Shown here in pieces: positions 7,928 to 16,748 of a DNA stretch of 64,000 nucleotides. The notes below the pieces were generated by a model. The model was not told the origin of the DNA. It was given only the letters and a program-made list of their open reading frames with translations, and did no database searches. How positions within the stretch are numbered: the stretch's first letter is position 1; each line of letters begins with the position of its first letter. A program made the position numbers and the translations under genes. This DNA is from WLMZ01 sp043753895 (GTDB taxonomy: Bacteria; Actinomycetota; Acidimicrobiia; Acidimicrobiales; Ilumatobacteraceae), in the NCBI GenBank assembly GCA_043753895.1, contig JAYUWK010000083.1:1-64000 (forward strand). The letters are read 5' to 3'.

Positions 7928-8341
7928 ATGCACCTACGCACCACCGCAATCGCCATCGCCCTCGCTTTTGGGGCCACTGCCCTCACGGCCTGTAGCAGCG
8001 ACAAGGCGACGTCGTCGTCGACGCCCGCTACCACCCCGGCAGTGACCGCCGGAGCCGAGGGTGTTGCTCCCACGGTCCCCGGCGCTGCGACGCCCGCGCC
8101 CAGCGGGGCAGTGTTGACGATCAAGGACTTTGCCTTCAGCGCTCTTTCGGTAAAGGCAGGCCAGCCAATCACCATCGTCAACGCCGACGGAGCCAACCAC
8201 ACCGTGTCGGCCGACAACGGGAGCTTCGTGGTGAAGATAGACGCCGGAGCGAATTCGAATCTCGTAATTCCCGTCGCCGGCACGTACAAGATCCATTGCG
8301 ACATCCACGTGTCGATGAAAGGCACCATCGTCGTCAGCTGA
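7928..8341 (+). CDS. Secreted cupredoxin-like copper lipoprotein
   Basis: A 137-residue product from ATG 7928, with AAGGAG about 7 bp upstream. A short signal peptide ends in a lipobox (LTAC), followed by a Ser/Thr/Pro-rich linker of about 40 residues and a plastocyanin/amicyanin-like domain. Likely copper ligands are the His in GANHTVSADN and the C-terminal Cys-His-Met set in KIHCDIHVSMKG. It should be anchored outside the membrane and carry electrons or bind copper. The next gene is the ABC importer, 141 bp away, and there is no obvious link. A second cupredoxin lipoprotein lies at 20344. Confidence 0.85.
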   Translation: MHLRTTAIAIALAFGATALTACSSDKATSSSTPATTPAVTAGAEGVAPTVPGAATPAPSGAVLTIKDFAFSALSVKAGQPITIVNADGANHTVSADNGSFVVKIDAGANSNLVIPVAGTYKIHCDIHVSMKGTIVVS

Positions 8342-8482
8342 TGGAAGGTCTGTCGTTTCGGCTCCGCAGGCCTACGGGGTGAGTGTTCATGTCGAGGACA
8401 CCTGTTGTCCCCAGTCGTGCGCCTTTCGGTTCATCGATTGTGCCTATGATGCCGCTGTCAGCAACATCAGGGGAGATCAAAC

Positions 8483-9676
8483 ATGACACATCCACAAGAT
8501 CCGCGAACGCTGGGTCGTCGTAAGTTCATCGTGTCGATGGGAGCAGTAGTGCTCACGCCCGCGCTGCTCGCAGCGTGCGGTTCCGATAAGAAGACAACAC
8601 CGGCCACGACGCCCGCAGGCGGGACAACTGCTGCGGGAGGAACCACGGGTGCCTCCGCCGGAGCCATCGACGCGGCGCTCATCGCGGCTGCAAAGAAGGA
8701 GGGCAAGATCAACCTCATTGCCCTCCCCGACTCGTGGGCCAACTACAAGGGCGTACTCGCCGGCTACAAGACCACGTATGGCATCGACTTCAACGTTGCC
8801 AACCCCGATGGTTCCTCGGCCGACGAAGTCAAAGCGGTCGAGACCCTCAAGGGCCAGCCCACTCAACCTGACTCCATCGACGTTGCTCCATCGTTTGCGT
8901 ACGACGGCGCCAAGAGTGGCCTGTTCACCAAGTACAAGGTGTCCACGTGGGACGACGTCCCCACCGACATGAAAGACGCCGATGGCGCGTGGGTTGCGGC
9001 GTACTACGGCATCATCGCCATCGGCGTGAACGAGAAGCTCGCTGGCGGAGTGCCGAAGAGCTTCAAGGACCTCGAAGACACCAAGTACAAGGGCAAGCTG
9101 GCCCTGAACGGTGACCCGCGCAAGTCGGGCTCTGGCGTGGCCGGTGTCATCGCCGCCGCTCTCGCCAACGGTGGTTCGTTTGACGACATCAGCCCTGGCA
9201 TCGAGTACTTCGCCAAGCTGAAGAAGGACGGCATCCTCTTGCCGATCGACCTCACCCCTGCGGTGCTGCTGAGCGGTGAAGCCGCCATCGGTATCGACTG
9301 GTCGTACAACTACCCCGACATCGTGAGCAAGCTCAAGGCGGAGGGTGTTACCTACGTCAGTAACGTGCCCACCGATGGCGTGTACGGCGGCTTCTACGCT
9401 CAAGGCGTCGTGGCCGGCTCGCCGAACCAGAACGCCGCCAAGCTGTGGTTGGAGTGGCTCATCTCGAACGAGGGTGCAACTGAATACATGAAGGGTGGTG
9501 CCTTCCCGGCCCGCTACGTAGCCATGGACAAAGCCGGCAAGATCCCCGCAGATCTGAAGGCCTCGTTGCCGTCTGCCGACATCGTGGCCAAGGTGAAGTT
9601 CCCGACGCCGGCTCAGGTGGCCAAGGCCAAGGAAACCATTGCGAAAGACTGGGGACCCAAGGTCTCCGGAAACTAA
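8483..9676 (+). CDS. ABC transporter substrate-binding lipoprotein (PotD/FbpA-like)
   Basis: A 397-residue protein with a twin-arginine-like RRKF at residues 12-15 and a lipobox (LLAAC) near residue 32, so it is exported and lipid-anchored. A Thr/Gly-rich linker leads into a periplasmic-binding fold of the spermidine/putrescine-iron-2-aminoethylphosphonate cluster: DSWANYKGVL, the hinge region GAWVAAYYGIIAIGVN, DLEDTKYKGKLALNGDPRKS and GAFPARY. It is the first gene of a four-gene importer (8483-12531). The substrate cannot be fixed; polyamine, iron or a phosphonate are all possible. The very strong hairpin just after its stop probably raises its level relative to the permeases. Confidence 0.88.
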   Translation: MTHPQDPRTLGRRKFIVSMGAVVLTPALLAACGSDKKTTPATTPAGGTTAAGGTTGASAGAIDAALIAAAKKEGKINLIALPDSWANYKGVLAGYKTTYGIDFNVANPDGSSADEVKAVETLKGQPTQPDSIDVAPSFAYDGAKSGLFTKYKVSTWDDVPTDMKDADGAWVAAYYGIIAIGVNEKLAGGVPKSFKDLEDTKYKGKLALNGDPRKSGSGVAGVIAAALANGGSFDDISPGIEYFAKLKKDGILLPIDLTPAVLLSGEAAIGIDWSYNYPDIVSKLKAEGVTYVSNVPTDGVYGGFYAQGVVAGSPNQNAAKLWLEWLISNEGATEYMKGGAFPARYVAMDKAGKIPADLKASLPSADIVAKVKFPTPAQVAKAKETIAKDWGPKVSGN

Positions 9677-10594
9677 ATGCCGGTCGATTCGACCACATTG
9701 ATCGAGGAGGGTCGGCCCGCAAAGGGTCGGCCCTCCTCGTCGTTGTCGCGTCGTCGTCGGTCGTTGAGCTGGCTGGGCGTGATGCCATTCCTGCTCTTCG
9801 TCTTCATTTTCTTGATCTGGCCCACCATTGTGATTGCGATGGAGGCGTTCAAGAACTCCGACGGCCAGACGAGTATCTCCAACGTGACTAAGGCAATGCG
9901 TGGCGAGTATCGCCGTTCGTTCATCACCACGGCACAGCTGTCCCTAATCACGGCGCTGATTGGTGGCCTCGTCGGTGGCTTACTTGCATATGCAATCACC
10001 ATGCTCGAACGACCGAGGTTCCTGAAGAAGGCGGTCACCACGTTCTCGGGCGTAGCCTCACAACTCGGTGGTGTCCCGTTGGCGTTTGCGTTCATTGCTG
10101 CGCTCGGCACACAGGGCATGATCACGCTGTTCTTCAAGGATCACCTCAACATCAACCTGCTCGACTACGGAAGCATCTACACATTCCGCGGCGTCGCGAT
10201 CGTGTATCTCTACTTCCAGATCCCGTTGATGGTGATCGTGATGCTTCCTGCGATCGAGGGCCTCAAGGCCACGTATCGTGAGGCTGCCGAGAACCTCGGC
10301 GCCAGTCGGCTTCGCTACTGGATTCACGTCGGTTTGCCCCTCCTCGCGCCTGCTGCATTGTCCGGAGTCGTTCTGCTGTTCGCGAATGCCTTCAGTGCGT
10401 ATGCCACGGCCTATGCACTGACCGCTGGGCAGGTGAATCTGGTGTCCATTCAGATCGGGTTCTTCCTGCAGGGCAACGTGCTCGACGATCCCGCGCTTGG
10501 TTACTCGCTCGCTTTCTGGATGATCGTCTTCATGGCGCTGTCGATCTTGGCGTATCAGCTGTTGCAACGACGCACGTCGAAGTGGCTGCGATGA
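9677..10594 (+). CDS. ABC transporter permease (PotB-type)
   Basis: About 305 residues if translation starts at ATG 9677, immediately after the binding-protein stop. An Arg-rich SRRRRS precedes the first membrane helix (VMPFLLFVFIFLIWP), and about six helices follow. The permease signature EAAENLGASRLRYWIHVGLP, which docks on the ATPase, is near residue 200. Codons about 10-21 lie within a 16-bp stem-loop at 9703-9739. The true start might be a later TTG or GTG codon past the hairpin, since nothing conserved precedes the Arg cluster. The stop overlaps the next start (ATGA). Confidence 0.87.
   Translation: MPVDSTTLIEEGRPAKGRPSSSLSRRRRSLSWLGVMPFLLFVFIFLIWPTIVIAMEAFKNSDGQTSISNVTKAMRGEYRRSFITTAQLSLITALIGGLVGGLLAYAITMLERPRFLKKAVTTFSGVASQLGGVPLAFAFIAALGTQGMITLFFKDHLNINLLDYGSIYTFRGVAIVYLYFQIPLMVIVMLPAIEGLKATYREAAENLGASRLRYWIHVGLPLLAPAALSGVVLLFANAFSAYATAYALTAGQVNLVSIQIGFFLQGNVLDDPALGYSLAFWMIVFMALSILAYQLLQRRTSKWLR
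9703..9739 (+). promoter_or_regulatory. Very strong intercistronic stem-loop between binding protein and permease
   Basis: Bases 9703-9718 pair with 9724-9739 over 16 bp (two G.U wobbles, no mismatch) around a GCAAA loop. It sits 27 bases after the binding-protein stop. No T-run follows. Such structures between binding-protein and permease genes commonly protect the upstream mRNA from 3' decay or partly terminate transcription, giving more binding protein than permease. Confidence 0.75.
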
Positions 10595-11397
10595 GCGAGC
10601 TACGACGACGTCGCCCCCGAATCGGCTTTGCGCTCATCGTTGTATTGTGCGGAGCGTTCTTCTTTTTTCCACTCCTCGCCGCAGCAAAGTTCGGCTTCTA
10701 CACGCCGATCAAAGGCCTGACACTCGATCCCCTTCGCGAGGTGACCAAGAATCCCAAGTTCGCCGCAGATCTGTGGCTCAGTGTGCGCCTGGCTCTCGCA
10801 ACCACATTTGTGTCGCTCCTGTTGATGGTGCCCACGCTCGTGTGGCTTCATCTCAAAGTGCCCAAGCTCAGACCAGCTGCCGAACTGATCAGCATCTTGC
10901 CGTATGTCGTGCCGGCCATCGCGCTTGTCGCCGGTGCTGGAAAGGCGTTTCATACGGCCTGGCCGTTCATCTTGGTGAACCCGCTCGGGATGATTCCCCT
11001 CTATGTGATCGTTGCGCTGCCCTTTACCTACCGTTCGCTCGATGCCGGACTCCGCGCGATGGATCTGAAGACCCTCGTGGAAGCGTCGCGCAGCCTCGGT
11101 GCCGGTTGGACAAAGTCGATCGTGTCAGTGGTGGTGCCCAACATGCGCACCGCGATGCTCGGTGCCTCGTTCCTCACCATTGCAGTCGTTTTGGGCGAGT
11201 ACACCATCGCTGCATTGCTCCTGCACGACACCTTTCCGGTGTATCTGGTGCAGGCCACTGGTGATCAACCTCGCGGCGGCCCGGCCCTGTCGTTTCTTGC
11301 CATCATGTTCACTTGGGTCCTGCTCGGGGCGGTCTCGCTCCTGGGCCGCAGTCGCAAGGGTGCATCGCCAGCAGCTGTGTTGGCGGGTCGACCATGA
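10591..11397 (+). CDS. ABC transporter permease (PotC-type)
   Basis: A 268-residue integral membrane protein from ATG 10591, overlapping the upstream stop by four bases (translational coupling). An upstream in-frame ATG at 10582 is possible but less likely. About six helices are visible, starting with GFALIVVLCGAFFFFPL. The ATPase-contact loop EASRSLGAGWTKSIVSVVVP, near residue 168, carries the EAA-type signature. It forms the channel together with the permease at 9677. A 48-bp gap separates it from the ATPase gene. Confidence 0.87.
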   Translation: MSELRRRRPRIGFALIVVLCGAFFFFPLLAAAKFGFYTPIKGLTLDPLREVTKNPKFAADLWLSVRLALATTFVSLLLMVPTLVWLHLKVPKLRPAAELISILPYVVPAIALVAGAGKAFHTAWPFILVNPLGMIPLYVIVALPFTYRSLDAGLRAMDLKTLVEASRSLGAGWTKSIVSVVVPNMRTAMLGASFLTIAVVLGEYTIAALLLHDTFPVYLVQATGDQPRGGPALSFLAIMFTWVLLGAVSLLGRSRKGASPAAVLAGRP

Positions 11398-11445
11398 CAT
11401 CGGAGGGCGCATCGTGAAGGTTCCTTTTCCATCAAGAGGTGCATC

Positions 11446-12531
11446 GTGACATCGCCGAGCAATACGACACCCGTGGCGGCCGATGCGAGCAAGCCGGGTC
11501 TCGAACTTCGCGGCATTCGCAAGACCTTCGGCAGTGTGGTTGCGCTCGAGTCGTTCGATCTGGCATTGGCGCAGGGTGAGTTCGTGAGTCTGCTCGGTCC
11601 ATCCGGTTGCGGCAAGACCACAGCCTTGCGTGTGGTTGCCGGCTTCGAACGCGCCGATGCGGGCACCGTTCTGGTAGGTGGTGAGAACATCTCCGATATG
11701 CCAGTGTCAAAGCGAGACATGGGGATGGTGTTCCAGAGCTACAGCCTCTTTCCGCACCTCAGCGCACTCGACAATGTCGCGTTCGGGTTGCGGATGCGCA
11801 AGCAGGGCGCGTCGCAGCGACGCAAGATTGCTGGCGAGATGCTCGAACTCGTGGGTCTGTCGAATCAAGCCGACAAATATGCCCATCAGATGTCGGGTGG
11901 CCAACAGCAGCGCGTCGCACTGGCCCGCGCCTTGGCCATCAGCCCGCGAGTGTTGTTGCTCGACGAGCCGCTCAGTGCTCTCGATGCCAAGGTGCGCGAC
12001 GGTCTGCGCGACGAGATCTGCCGGATCCAGCGCGAACTCGGAATCACCACATTGTTCGTGACCCACGATCAGGAGGAGGCGATGGCCATCTCTGATCGTG
12101 TGGGAGTGATGTCGAACGGTCGGCTCGAGCAGATCGGTGCTCCTGCCGATGTCTACCGCAGCCCGGCGTCGGCTTTCGTTGCTCGGTTCGTCGGTACCGT
12201 GAATACCTTGCTCGGCACAGTCGTCGAGGGCGGCGTCAAGACAGCCGCGGGGTTCGTCGCAGTGCCGGTGGTTGGGCATGCCGCTGCCTCCGAGGTCAAG
12301 GTGCTCGTCCGGCCCGAAGCGGTAATCGTGGACCAAGCGGGGAACCCCGGCCTGGTCGCGTCCGTGACCTCGTTGTCGTTCCGCGGGGCCGTCACGCGGA
12401 TGACACTCGAGGTGCGGGGAGGCGTGCAGTTGCTGGCCGATATTGCGGGCACCGCTGCGGAGCAGTTTAGTTCGGGTGGCGACGTGGCAGTTCGTTTCGA
12501 CCAGAGCGGCGTGTTCGTCGAGCCTGCCTGA
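11446..12531 (+). CDS. ABC transporter ATP-binding protein (PotA-type)
   Basis: A 361-residue protein from GTG 11446, preceded by AGAGG. All nucleotide-binding motifs are present: Walker A GPSGCGKTTA (about residue 49), Q-loop VFQSYSLFPH, signature MSGGQQQRVALARAL (about residue 146), Walker B VLLLDEPLSALD and H-loop TLFVTHDQEEAM. A C-terminal TOBE-like domain follows from about residue 280 (VKVLVRPEAVIV). It energises the importer encoded upstream. The gene ends 12 bp from the convergent phosphodiesterase gene. Confidence 0.9.
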   Translation: MTSPSNTTPVAADASKPGLELRGIRKTFGSVVALESFDLALAQGEFVSLLGPSGCGKTTALRVVAGFERADAGTVLVGGENISDMPVSKRDMGMVFQSYSLFPHLSALDNVAFGLRMRKQGASQRRKIAGEMLELVGLSNQADKYAHQMSGGQQQRVALARALAISPRVLLLDEPLSALDAKVRDGLRDEICRIQRELGITTLFVTHDQEEAMAISDRVGVMSNGRLEQIGAPADVYRSPASAFVARFVGTVNTLLGTVVEGGVKTAAGFVAVPVVGHAAASEVKVLVRPEAVIVDQAGNPGLVASVTSLSFRGAVTRMTLEVRGGVQLLADIAGTAAEQFSSGGDVAVRFDQSGVFVEPA

Positions 12532-12543
12532 GCAGTCGGTCCG

Positions 12544-13641
12544 TTACGAGCCCGCGCCCGCGAAGGCCTGCACCGCTGCAACCCCCTGATCGGGGTAGTT
12601 GATGTTGAGGCCGTCGAGACCCATCTCGAGCAGAATCTTGTAGCCTGCGGGGTTCTCCCACTTGGCGTCGTTTGGCCACACCCAGATCACGTATCCCGCG
12701 GCTTTGCTGGCGGCGATGTTGGCGGCCGACAGCACCTCGATGCCCTGATACTCCGGCGGCAGTTGCAAGATACGCATGCCCGTCGGCAACGCAGTTCCGC
12801 CCAAGATGAACGCCGTCGACAGCCCGAGCCCGGGTGTGACCTCCACGGTTGGTGCAAATGCATGGAAGGCGGTGACGATCGAGTCGTCGAAGGAGGTGAC
12901 CACCGAGTTCGACAACCGATGGAGATCGGTGAGTTCGGCGGCGAGTTCTCGTGCGGCGGCAATCGCGGCATCGCCCGAACCCTTGATCTCGATGTTGAGC
13001 GGCATTGACGGAAAGCGTTCGACGATGTCGCGAAAGCGCGGGATGATGAAATCGTCGGGCGTGTAACCGGCGGGCGGCGGCTTTGCTCCCGTGTGGATGC
13101 CACGCAGCGTGTAGTTGGCTTCCGGTTGGTCCTTGCATGTGCAACCAGTAGTGAACCAGTACGCATTGTCGAGCTTGGCCAGCTCGGCGTAGGTCATCTC
13201 GGCGACCTTGCCGGTGGACTCGGTGGTGCGACCGACGTTGTCATCGTGTTGCACGATCAGCACGCCGTCCTTGCTGAGTTGCACGTCGAAGTCGAGCATG
13301 TCGACACCTGCTTTCACGCTCTCGGCATAGCCGTATGGCGTTGAGTGAGGGTGCTCGTCCTCGCCTCCGGCATGGGCCAGCACGATAGGCCGACCGAGGT
13401 GCAGCATTTGCTCGATCGTCAATGGTTCGGCCGGTTTTGCAACTGTCGTGGTCGTTGCGGGCGCGACCGAGGTCGTGGTGACGCCCGCCATTGTTGTCGA
13501 GGTTGTGGTCGCAGATGCGGCGGTGTTCGAGGAATTGGAGCTGCACGCTGTGAACCCGATGGACAGGGTCGCGAGGGCGGCTATCGAACCCACCCGACGT
13601 GGTGCTCGTGCGTGCGTACGAATTCGTCGTGGCCCGATCAT
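12544..13641 (-). CDS. Secreted glycerophosphodiester phosphodiesterase, lipoprotein
   Basis: A 365-residue product. Arg-rich N-terminus, hydrophobic stretch and lipobox (GFTAC near residue 33) are followed by a Thr/Ser-rich linker and a GDPD TIM barrel. Visible family motifs are VLAHAGGEDEHPHSTPYG (catalytic His), DMLDFDVQLSKDGVLIVQHDD (second His) and LNIEIKGSG. The usual ExD metal pair in the first strand is DxD here (LDFDV). GDPDs cleave glycerophosphodiesters to glycerol-3-phosphate and an alcohol, serving phosphate or carbon scavenging. It is convergent with the ABC importer; a functional link is possible but unproven. Confidence 0.88.
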   Translation of the reverse strand: MIGPRRIRTHARAPRRVGSIAALATLSIGFTACSSNSSNTAASATTTSTTMAGVTTTSVAPATTTTVAKPAEPLTIEQMLHLGRPIVLAHAGGEDEHPHSTPYGYAESVKAGVDMLDFDVQLSKDGVLIVQHDDNVGRTTESTGKVAEMTYAELAKLDNAYWFTTGCTCKDQPEANYTLRGIHTGAKPPPAGYTPDDFIIPRFRDIVERFPSMPLNIEIKGSGDAAIAAARELAAELTDLHRLSNSVVTSFDDSIVTAFHAFAPTVEVTPGLGLSTAFILGGTALPTGMRILQLPPEYQGIEVLSAANIAASKAAGYVIWVWPNDAKWENPAGYKILLEMGLDGLNINYPDQGVAAVQAFAGAGS

Positions 13642-13728
13642 CGGGCCAGCGTACAGGTGCTGACTTTGTGCCCCATCGACGGTCCGACTCGGTGTTGTTC
13701 GGGATGATTGCGCTTGACAGCGCCGCCG

Positions 13729-14727
13729 TCAACGACGTGAGAGTGCCACGGCCTGTTTGAGTGCCTCGATCATCGATCGCTCGTCGGCAACGCCGGTTCC
13801 CGCAATGTCGAACGCGGTGCCGTGATCCACTGAGGTGCGCACCACCGGGAGTCCGATGGTGATGTTGACGCCGGCTTCGAGGCCGAGCACCTTCACTGGT
13901 CCGTGGCCCTGATCGTGATACATCGCAACCACACAATCGAACTCGCCGCGGCGGGCGCGAAAGAACAGGGTGTCGGCAGGCAGGGGGCCCACTGCGTCGA
14001 TGCCCTCGCTGCGAACTTGGGCGACGGCTGGCACGATCTTCGCGTCTTCTTCTCCGTGGCCGAACAGTCCATTCTCGCCGGCGTGCGGATTGATACCGCA
14101 CACTGCGAATCGGGGATTGGTCAGGCCGGCGCGACGCAGCATTGTGTCGGTGCGACGGATCGTTCGGGCGACCAACTGTGGTTCGATCTTGGCGATCGCG
14201 TCGATGATGCCGATATGGGTGGTCACGTGCACCACGCGCAGGCCTGGTGCTTCGAGCATCATCGACACCTCCACGGTTTCGGTGAGGTGCGCAAGAAGTT
14301 CGGTATGGCCAGGAAAGCGATGTCCTGCTGCGTGCAATGCTTCTTTGTTCAGTGGTGCGGTGCAGATCGCCTGGACTTTTCCGGCAAGTGCCAAGCCTGC
14401 CGCGATCTCGATGTAGCGAAAGGCGGCCTCGCCCGCAGCCGCCGAGACATGGCCATAGGGCAGATCAACGGGTACGACCTCGGGATCGATCACGTGGATC
14501 ACATTGGCGTCGTCGGTGAGTTCGTCCGCCGAGTTGATGGCCACGATGGTGGGGGACAGGCCGCACAGTTCGGCTGCTCGTGTCAGGCGGCGAACGTCGC
14601 CGATCACCAGCGCGCGACACGTGGTGTTGACCTCTTCGTGAGCGAGCGCCTTGACAACGACCTCGGGGCCGACGCCAGCGGGGTCGCCCATGGTGATCGC
14701 GATGATGGGACGCTCAGCCGACGGCAT
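13729..14727 (-). CDS. PdxA-family 4-hydroxythreonine-4-phosphate / 4-phosphotetronate dehydrogenase
   Basis: A 332-residue protein from ATG 14727, 4 bp after the kinase stop. Motifs are ITMGDPAGVGPEV at the N-terminus, CTAPLNKEALHAAGHRFPGHTE in the middle and MYHDQGHGPVKVLG near residue 270, which contribute substrate and metal ligands. PdxA oxidises 4-phosphohydroxy-L-threonine in DXP-dependent vitamin B6 synthesis. PdxA2 paralogues act on 4-phospho-D-erythronate or -threonate in acid-sugar catabolism. Pairing with the DUF1537 kinase favours the PdxA2 role. It is the last gene of the four-gene operon 17959-13729. Confidence 0.88.
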   Translation of the reverse strand: MPSAERPIIAITMGDPAGVGPEVVVKALAHEEVNTTCRALVIGDVRRLTRAAELCGLSPTIVAINSADELTDDANVIHVIDPEVVPVDLPYGHVSAAAGEAAFRYIEIAAGLALAGKVQAICTAPLNKEALHAAGHRFPGHTELLAHLTETVEVSMMLEAPGLRVVHVTTHIGIIDAIAKIEPQLVARTIRRTDTMLRRAGLTNPRFAVCGINPHAGENGLFGHGEEDAKIVPAVAQVRSEGIDAVGPLPADTLFFRARRGEFDCVVAMYHDQGHGPVKVLGLEAGVNITIGLPVVRTSVDHGTAFDIAGTGVADERSMIEALKQAVALSRR

Positions 14728-14731
14728 AACG

Positions 14732-15730
14732 TCATTCTGGCCGACGCAGGAAGCGCACGGCACGTTGCAGGGTGAGGGCGTCGCCGAAGCCACCGGCCTT
14801 GGTGACCACACCGATGGACCCGAATCGGCCCACTGCCGTGGACCACGGCACGCCGGGCTCGACCTCGCCGCCGACATGGAGCGTGTCGACGTGGAGCAAC
14901 TCGAGCACGACTCTGGCCGTCGCACCACCCGTGAGCACGAAGCCGTCGACCTCGCGAATGGCCTCCTTGACGCGATCACGAAACGCCGCGTTGCGAGGGT
15001 CGAGGACGATGGCCTCTGTGCCCGGGTCGAGGTGGTCCAGCTGTTCTGCAGTCCGACCGTGTTGCGAGCCTGCCACCACGATCACGCGCCGCGCAGCGGC
15101 AGGTCGCGAACTGTCGGGGTTACTCACCGATCCGCGAGCGCCGAGGTGTCGCGCCAGCCCGGCCGAGCCGACCCACAGCGTAGAAACGGCCGCCTCGGTC
15201 GCGGTAGTTGACGTTGCAACAATGTCGGCGAGGTCATCATCGGTACGGGCGTCGGGGACGTAGACCATTGGCATGTCGGCAAGGTCGGCAAACATCTCGC
15301 GCAAGGACGGCGCGTCGATGACAGCGCCGTGTACCTGCACGCGGCCGTCGACTATTGAGCGCCCGTGGTCGGGAAAGGCGGGACACACCACGATGCGTGC
15401 CGGCGGAATCGTCATGGCCGACAGTGCTGCCTCGACGGTGGCCCGAACGTGTCCCCGTAGCGTCGAGTCGATCTTGATGAAGAGTTCCGCTGGGCCAAGG
15501 TGGCCAACGACATCTGCCGTCACGCGTCGAGCCTCTGCCTCGCGCATCGCGCGAGTGTCGGTATCGACGACGATGATGGCATCAGTATCCGTCTCATTGA
15601 TGGGGAGGGTGTCGGTAGGTAGCGACGATGGTCGGTTGCCGTGCAGCACAACGACGCAGCGGTGTCCACTGGCCGCGAATGCGCCGGCCGTGTCGGCTGC
15701 GCCGGTGAGATCATCGGCGATCACCAACAT
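14732..15730 (-). CDS. Four-carbon acid sugar kinase family protein (DUF1537)
   Basis: A 332-residue protein. The N-terminal IADDLTGAADTAGAFA, the KIDSTLRGHVRA motif (about residue 86), VCPAFPDHGR, and the C-terminal ATP-binding part (FVLTGGATARVV, TKAGGFGDALTL) are all typical of OtnK/DtnK/LtnK kinases, which phosphorylate tetronates or 2-oxo-tetronates. The family is usually 400 or more residues, so this is a compact version, shorter around the middle. It lies between the 2-hydroxyacid dehydrogenase (55 bp upstream) and the PdxA gene. Confidence 0.85.
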   Translation of the reverse strand: MLVIADDLTGAADTAGAFAASGHRCVVVLHGNRPSSLPTDTLPINETDTDAIIVVDTDTRAMREAEARRVTADVVGHLGPAELFIKIDSTLRGHVRATVEAALSAMTIPPARIVVCPAFPDHGRSIVDGRVQVHGAVIDAPSLREMFADLADMPMVYVPDARTDDDLADIVATSTTATEAAVSTLWVGSAGLARHLGARGSVSNPDSSRPAAARRVIVVAGSQHGRTAEQLDHLDPGTEAIVLDPRNAAFRDRVKEAIREVDGFVLTGGATARVVLELLHVDTLHVGGEVEPGVPWSTAVGRFGSIGVVTKAGGFGDALTLQRAVRFLRRPE

Positions 15731-15785
15731 GCTGCGGCCCCGATCGTCACCTCAGCATCATGTCAGCCGGCCCGACGTCTGAAGG

Positions 15786-16748
15786 TCAGTTGACGATGGG
15801 CGTGGGGGCAACCTCGCCGCGTAGTACAGCGAGTGTGTTGGTGGCAGCGAGTACAGCCATCGCAGTGCGGGTCTCGATGGTTGCCGAGCCGAGGTGAGGG
15901 ATCAACACCGCATTGTCGAGGTCGAGCAGGCCAGCGTGGACCGTGGGCTCGTTTTCAAAGACGTCGAGGCCGGCTCCGGCAATGGTTCCGTGGCGCAGCG
16001 CATCGGCGAGCGCGGCCTCGTCGACCACGGGGCCGCGGGCGGTGTTGATGAGGAACGAGTCGGGGCGCATCATTGCGAGTTCGGTTGCACCGATGAGGTG
16101 ATGGGTGTTCGTCGAGTAGGGGCAGTGCAACGACACCACATCGCTGGTTGCGAGTAACTCGGCCAGATCGAGTCGCACGCACCCGAGCTCCTGGGCGAGT
16201 TCGGGTGCGACCTCTTGGCGATTGGAGTACGCAATGGTCATACCGAACGCCTTGGCCCGGCGGGCCAGCGCGGCACCGATCTGGCCCATACCGACGATGC
16301 CGAGTCGGCGACCTTGGATGCCGGTACCGAGCATGAAGAACATGCCCCACTGCCATGGTTGCTGTTCGCGGATGACTCGCTCGCCCTCGCCGAGGCGACG
16401 CGTGGACATGAGGATGAGTGCCATTGCGATATCGGCGGTTGCCTCGGTGAGCACACCGGGCGTATTGGTGGTGATGACCTTGCGCTCGCGACAGGCGGGC
16501 ACATCGATGTTGTTGTAGCCCACGGCCACGTTCGCCACCACCCGCAGTTGGGTGCCCACCGCATCGAGCAACTCGGCATCGACTTTCTCGGTGAGCAGTG
16601 TCACCAGTGCGTCCGCGCCGACAACACGTTGGAGTAGTTCTGGACGGGAGATGGGTGTTGCTTCGTCCCAGGCCCACACATCGTGTTCGGCTCGTAACAA
16701 ATCGACTGCTTCTGCCGGGATGCAACCGGTGACGACGACGCGGGCCAT
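15786..16748 (-). CDS. D-2-hydroxyacid dehydrogenase (glyoxylate/hydroxypyruvate reductase-like)
   Basis: A 320-residue protein from ATG 16748, overlapping the aminotransferase stop (ATGA). The NAD-binding motif GIVGMGQIGAALARRAKAFG is at about residues 148-167. The catalytic Arg (INTARGPVVDE), Glu (FENEP) and His (LIPHLGSAT) are in place. Family members reduce 2-oxoacids or oxidise D-2-hydroxyacids. In this operon it could supply or use a four-carbon 2-oxoacid, or act like PdxB on 4-phosphoerythronate. The substrate is not readable from sequence. Confidence 0.88.
   Translation of the reverse strand: MARVVVTGCIPAEAVDLLRAEHDVWAWDEATPISRPELLQRVVGADALVTLLTEKVDAELLDAVGTQLRVVANVAVGYNNIDVPACRERKVITTNTPGVLTEATADIAMALILMSTRRLGEGERVIREQQPWQWGMFFMLGTGIQGRRLGIVGMGQIGAALARRAKAFGMTIAYSNRQEVAPELAQELGCVRLDLAELLATSDVVSLHCPYSTNTHHLIGATELAMMRPDSFLINTARGPVVDEAALADALRHGTIAGAGLDVFENEPTVHAGLLDLDNAVLIPHLGSATIETRTAMAVLAATNTLAVLRGEVAPTPIVN

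Noticed and set aside
13903..14775. Plus-strand open frame opposite pdxA
   Set aside because: Composition is a shadow of the PdxA gene; product lacks motifs.
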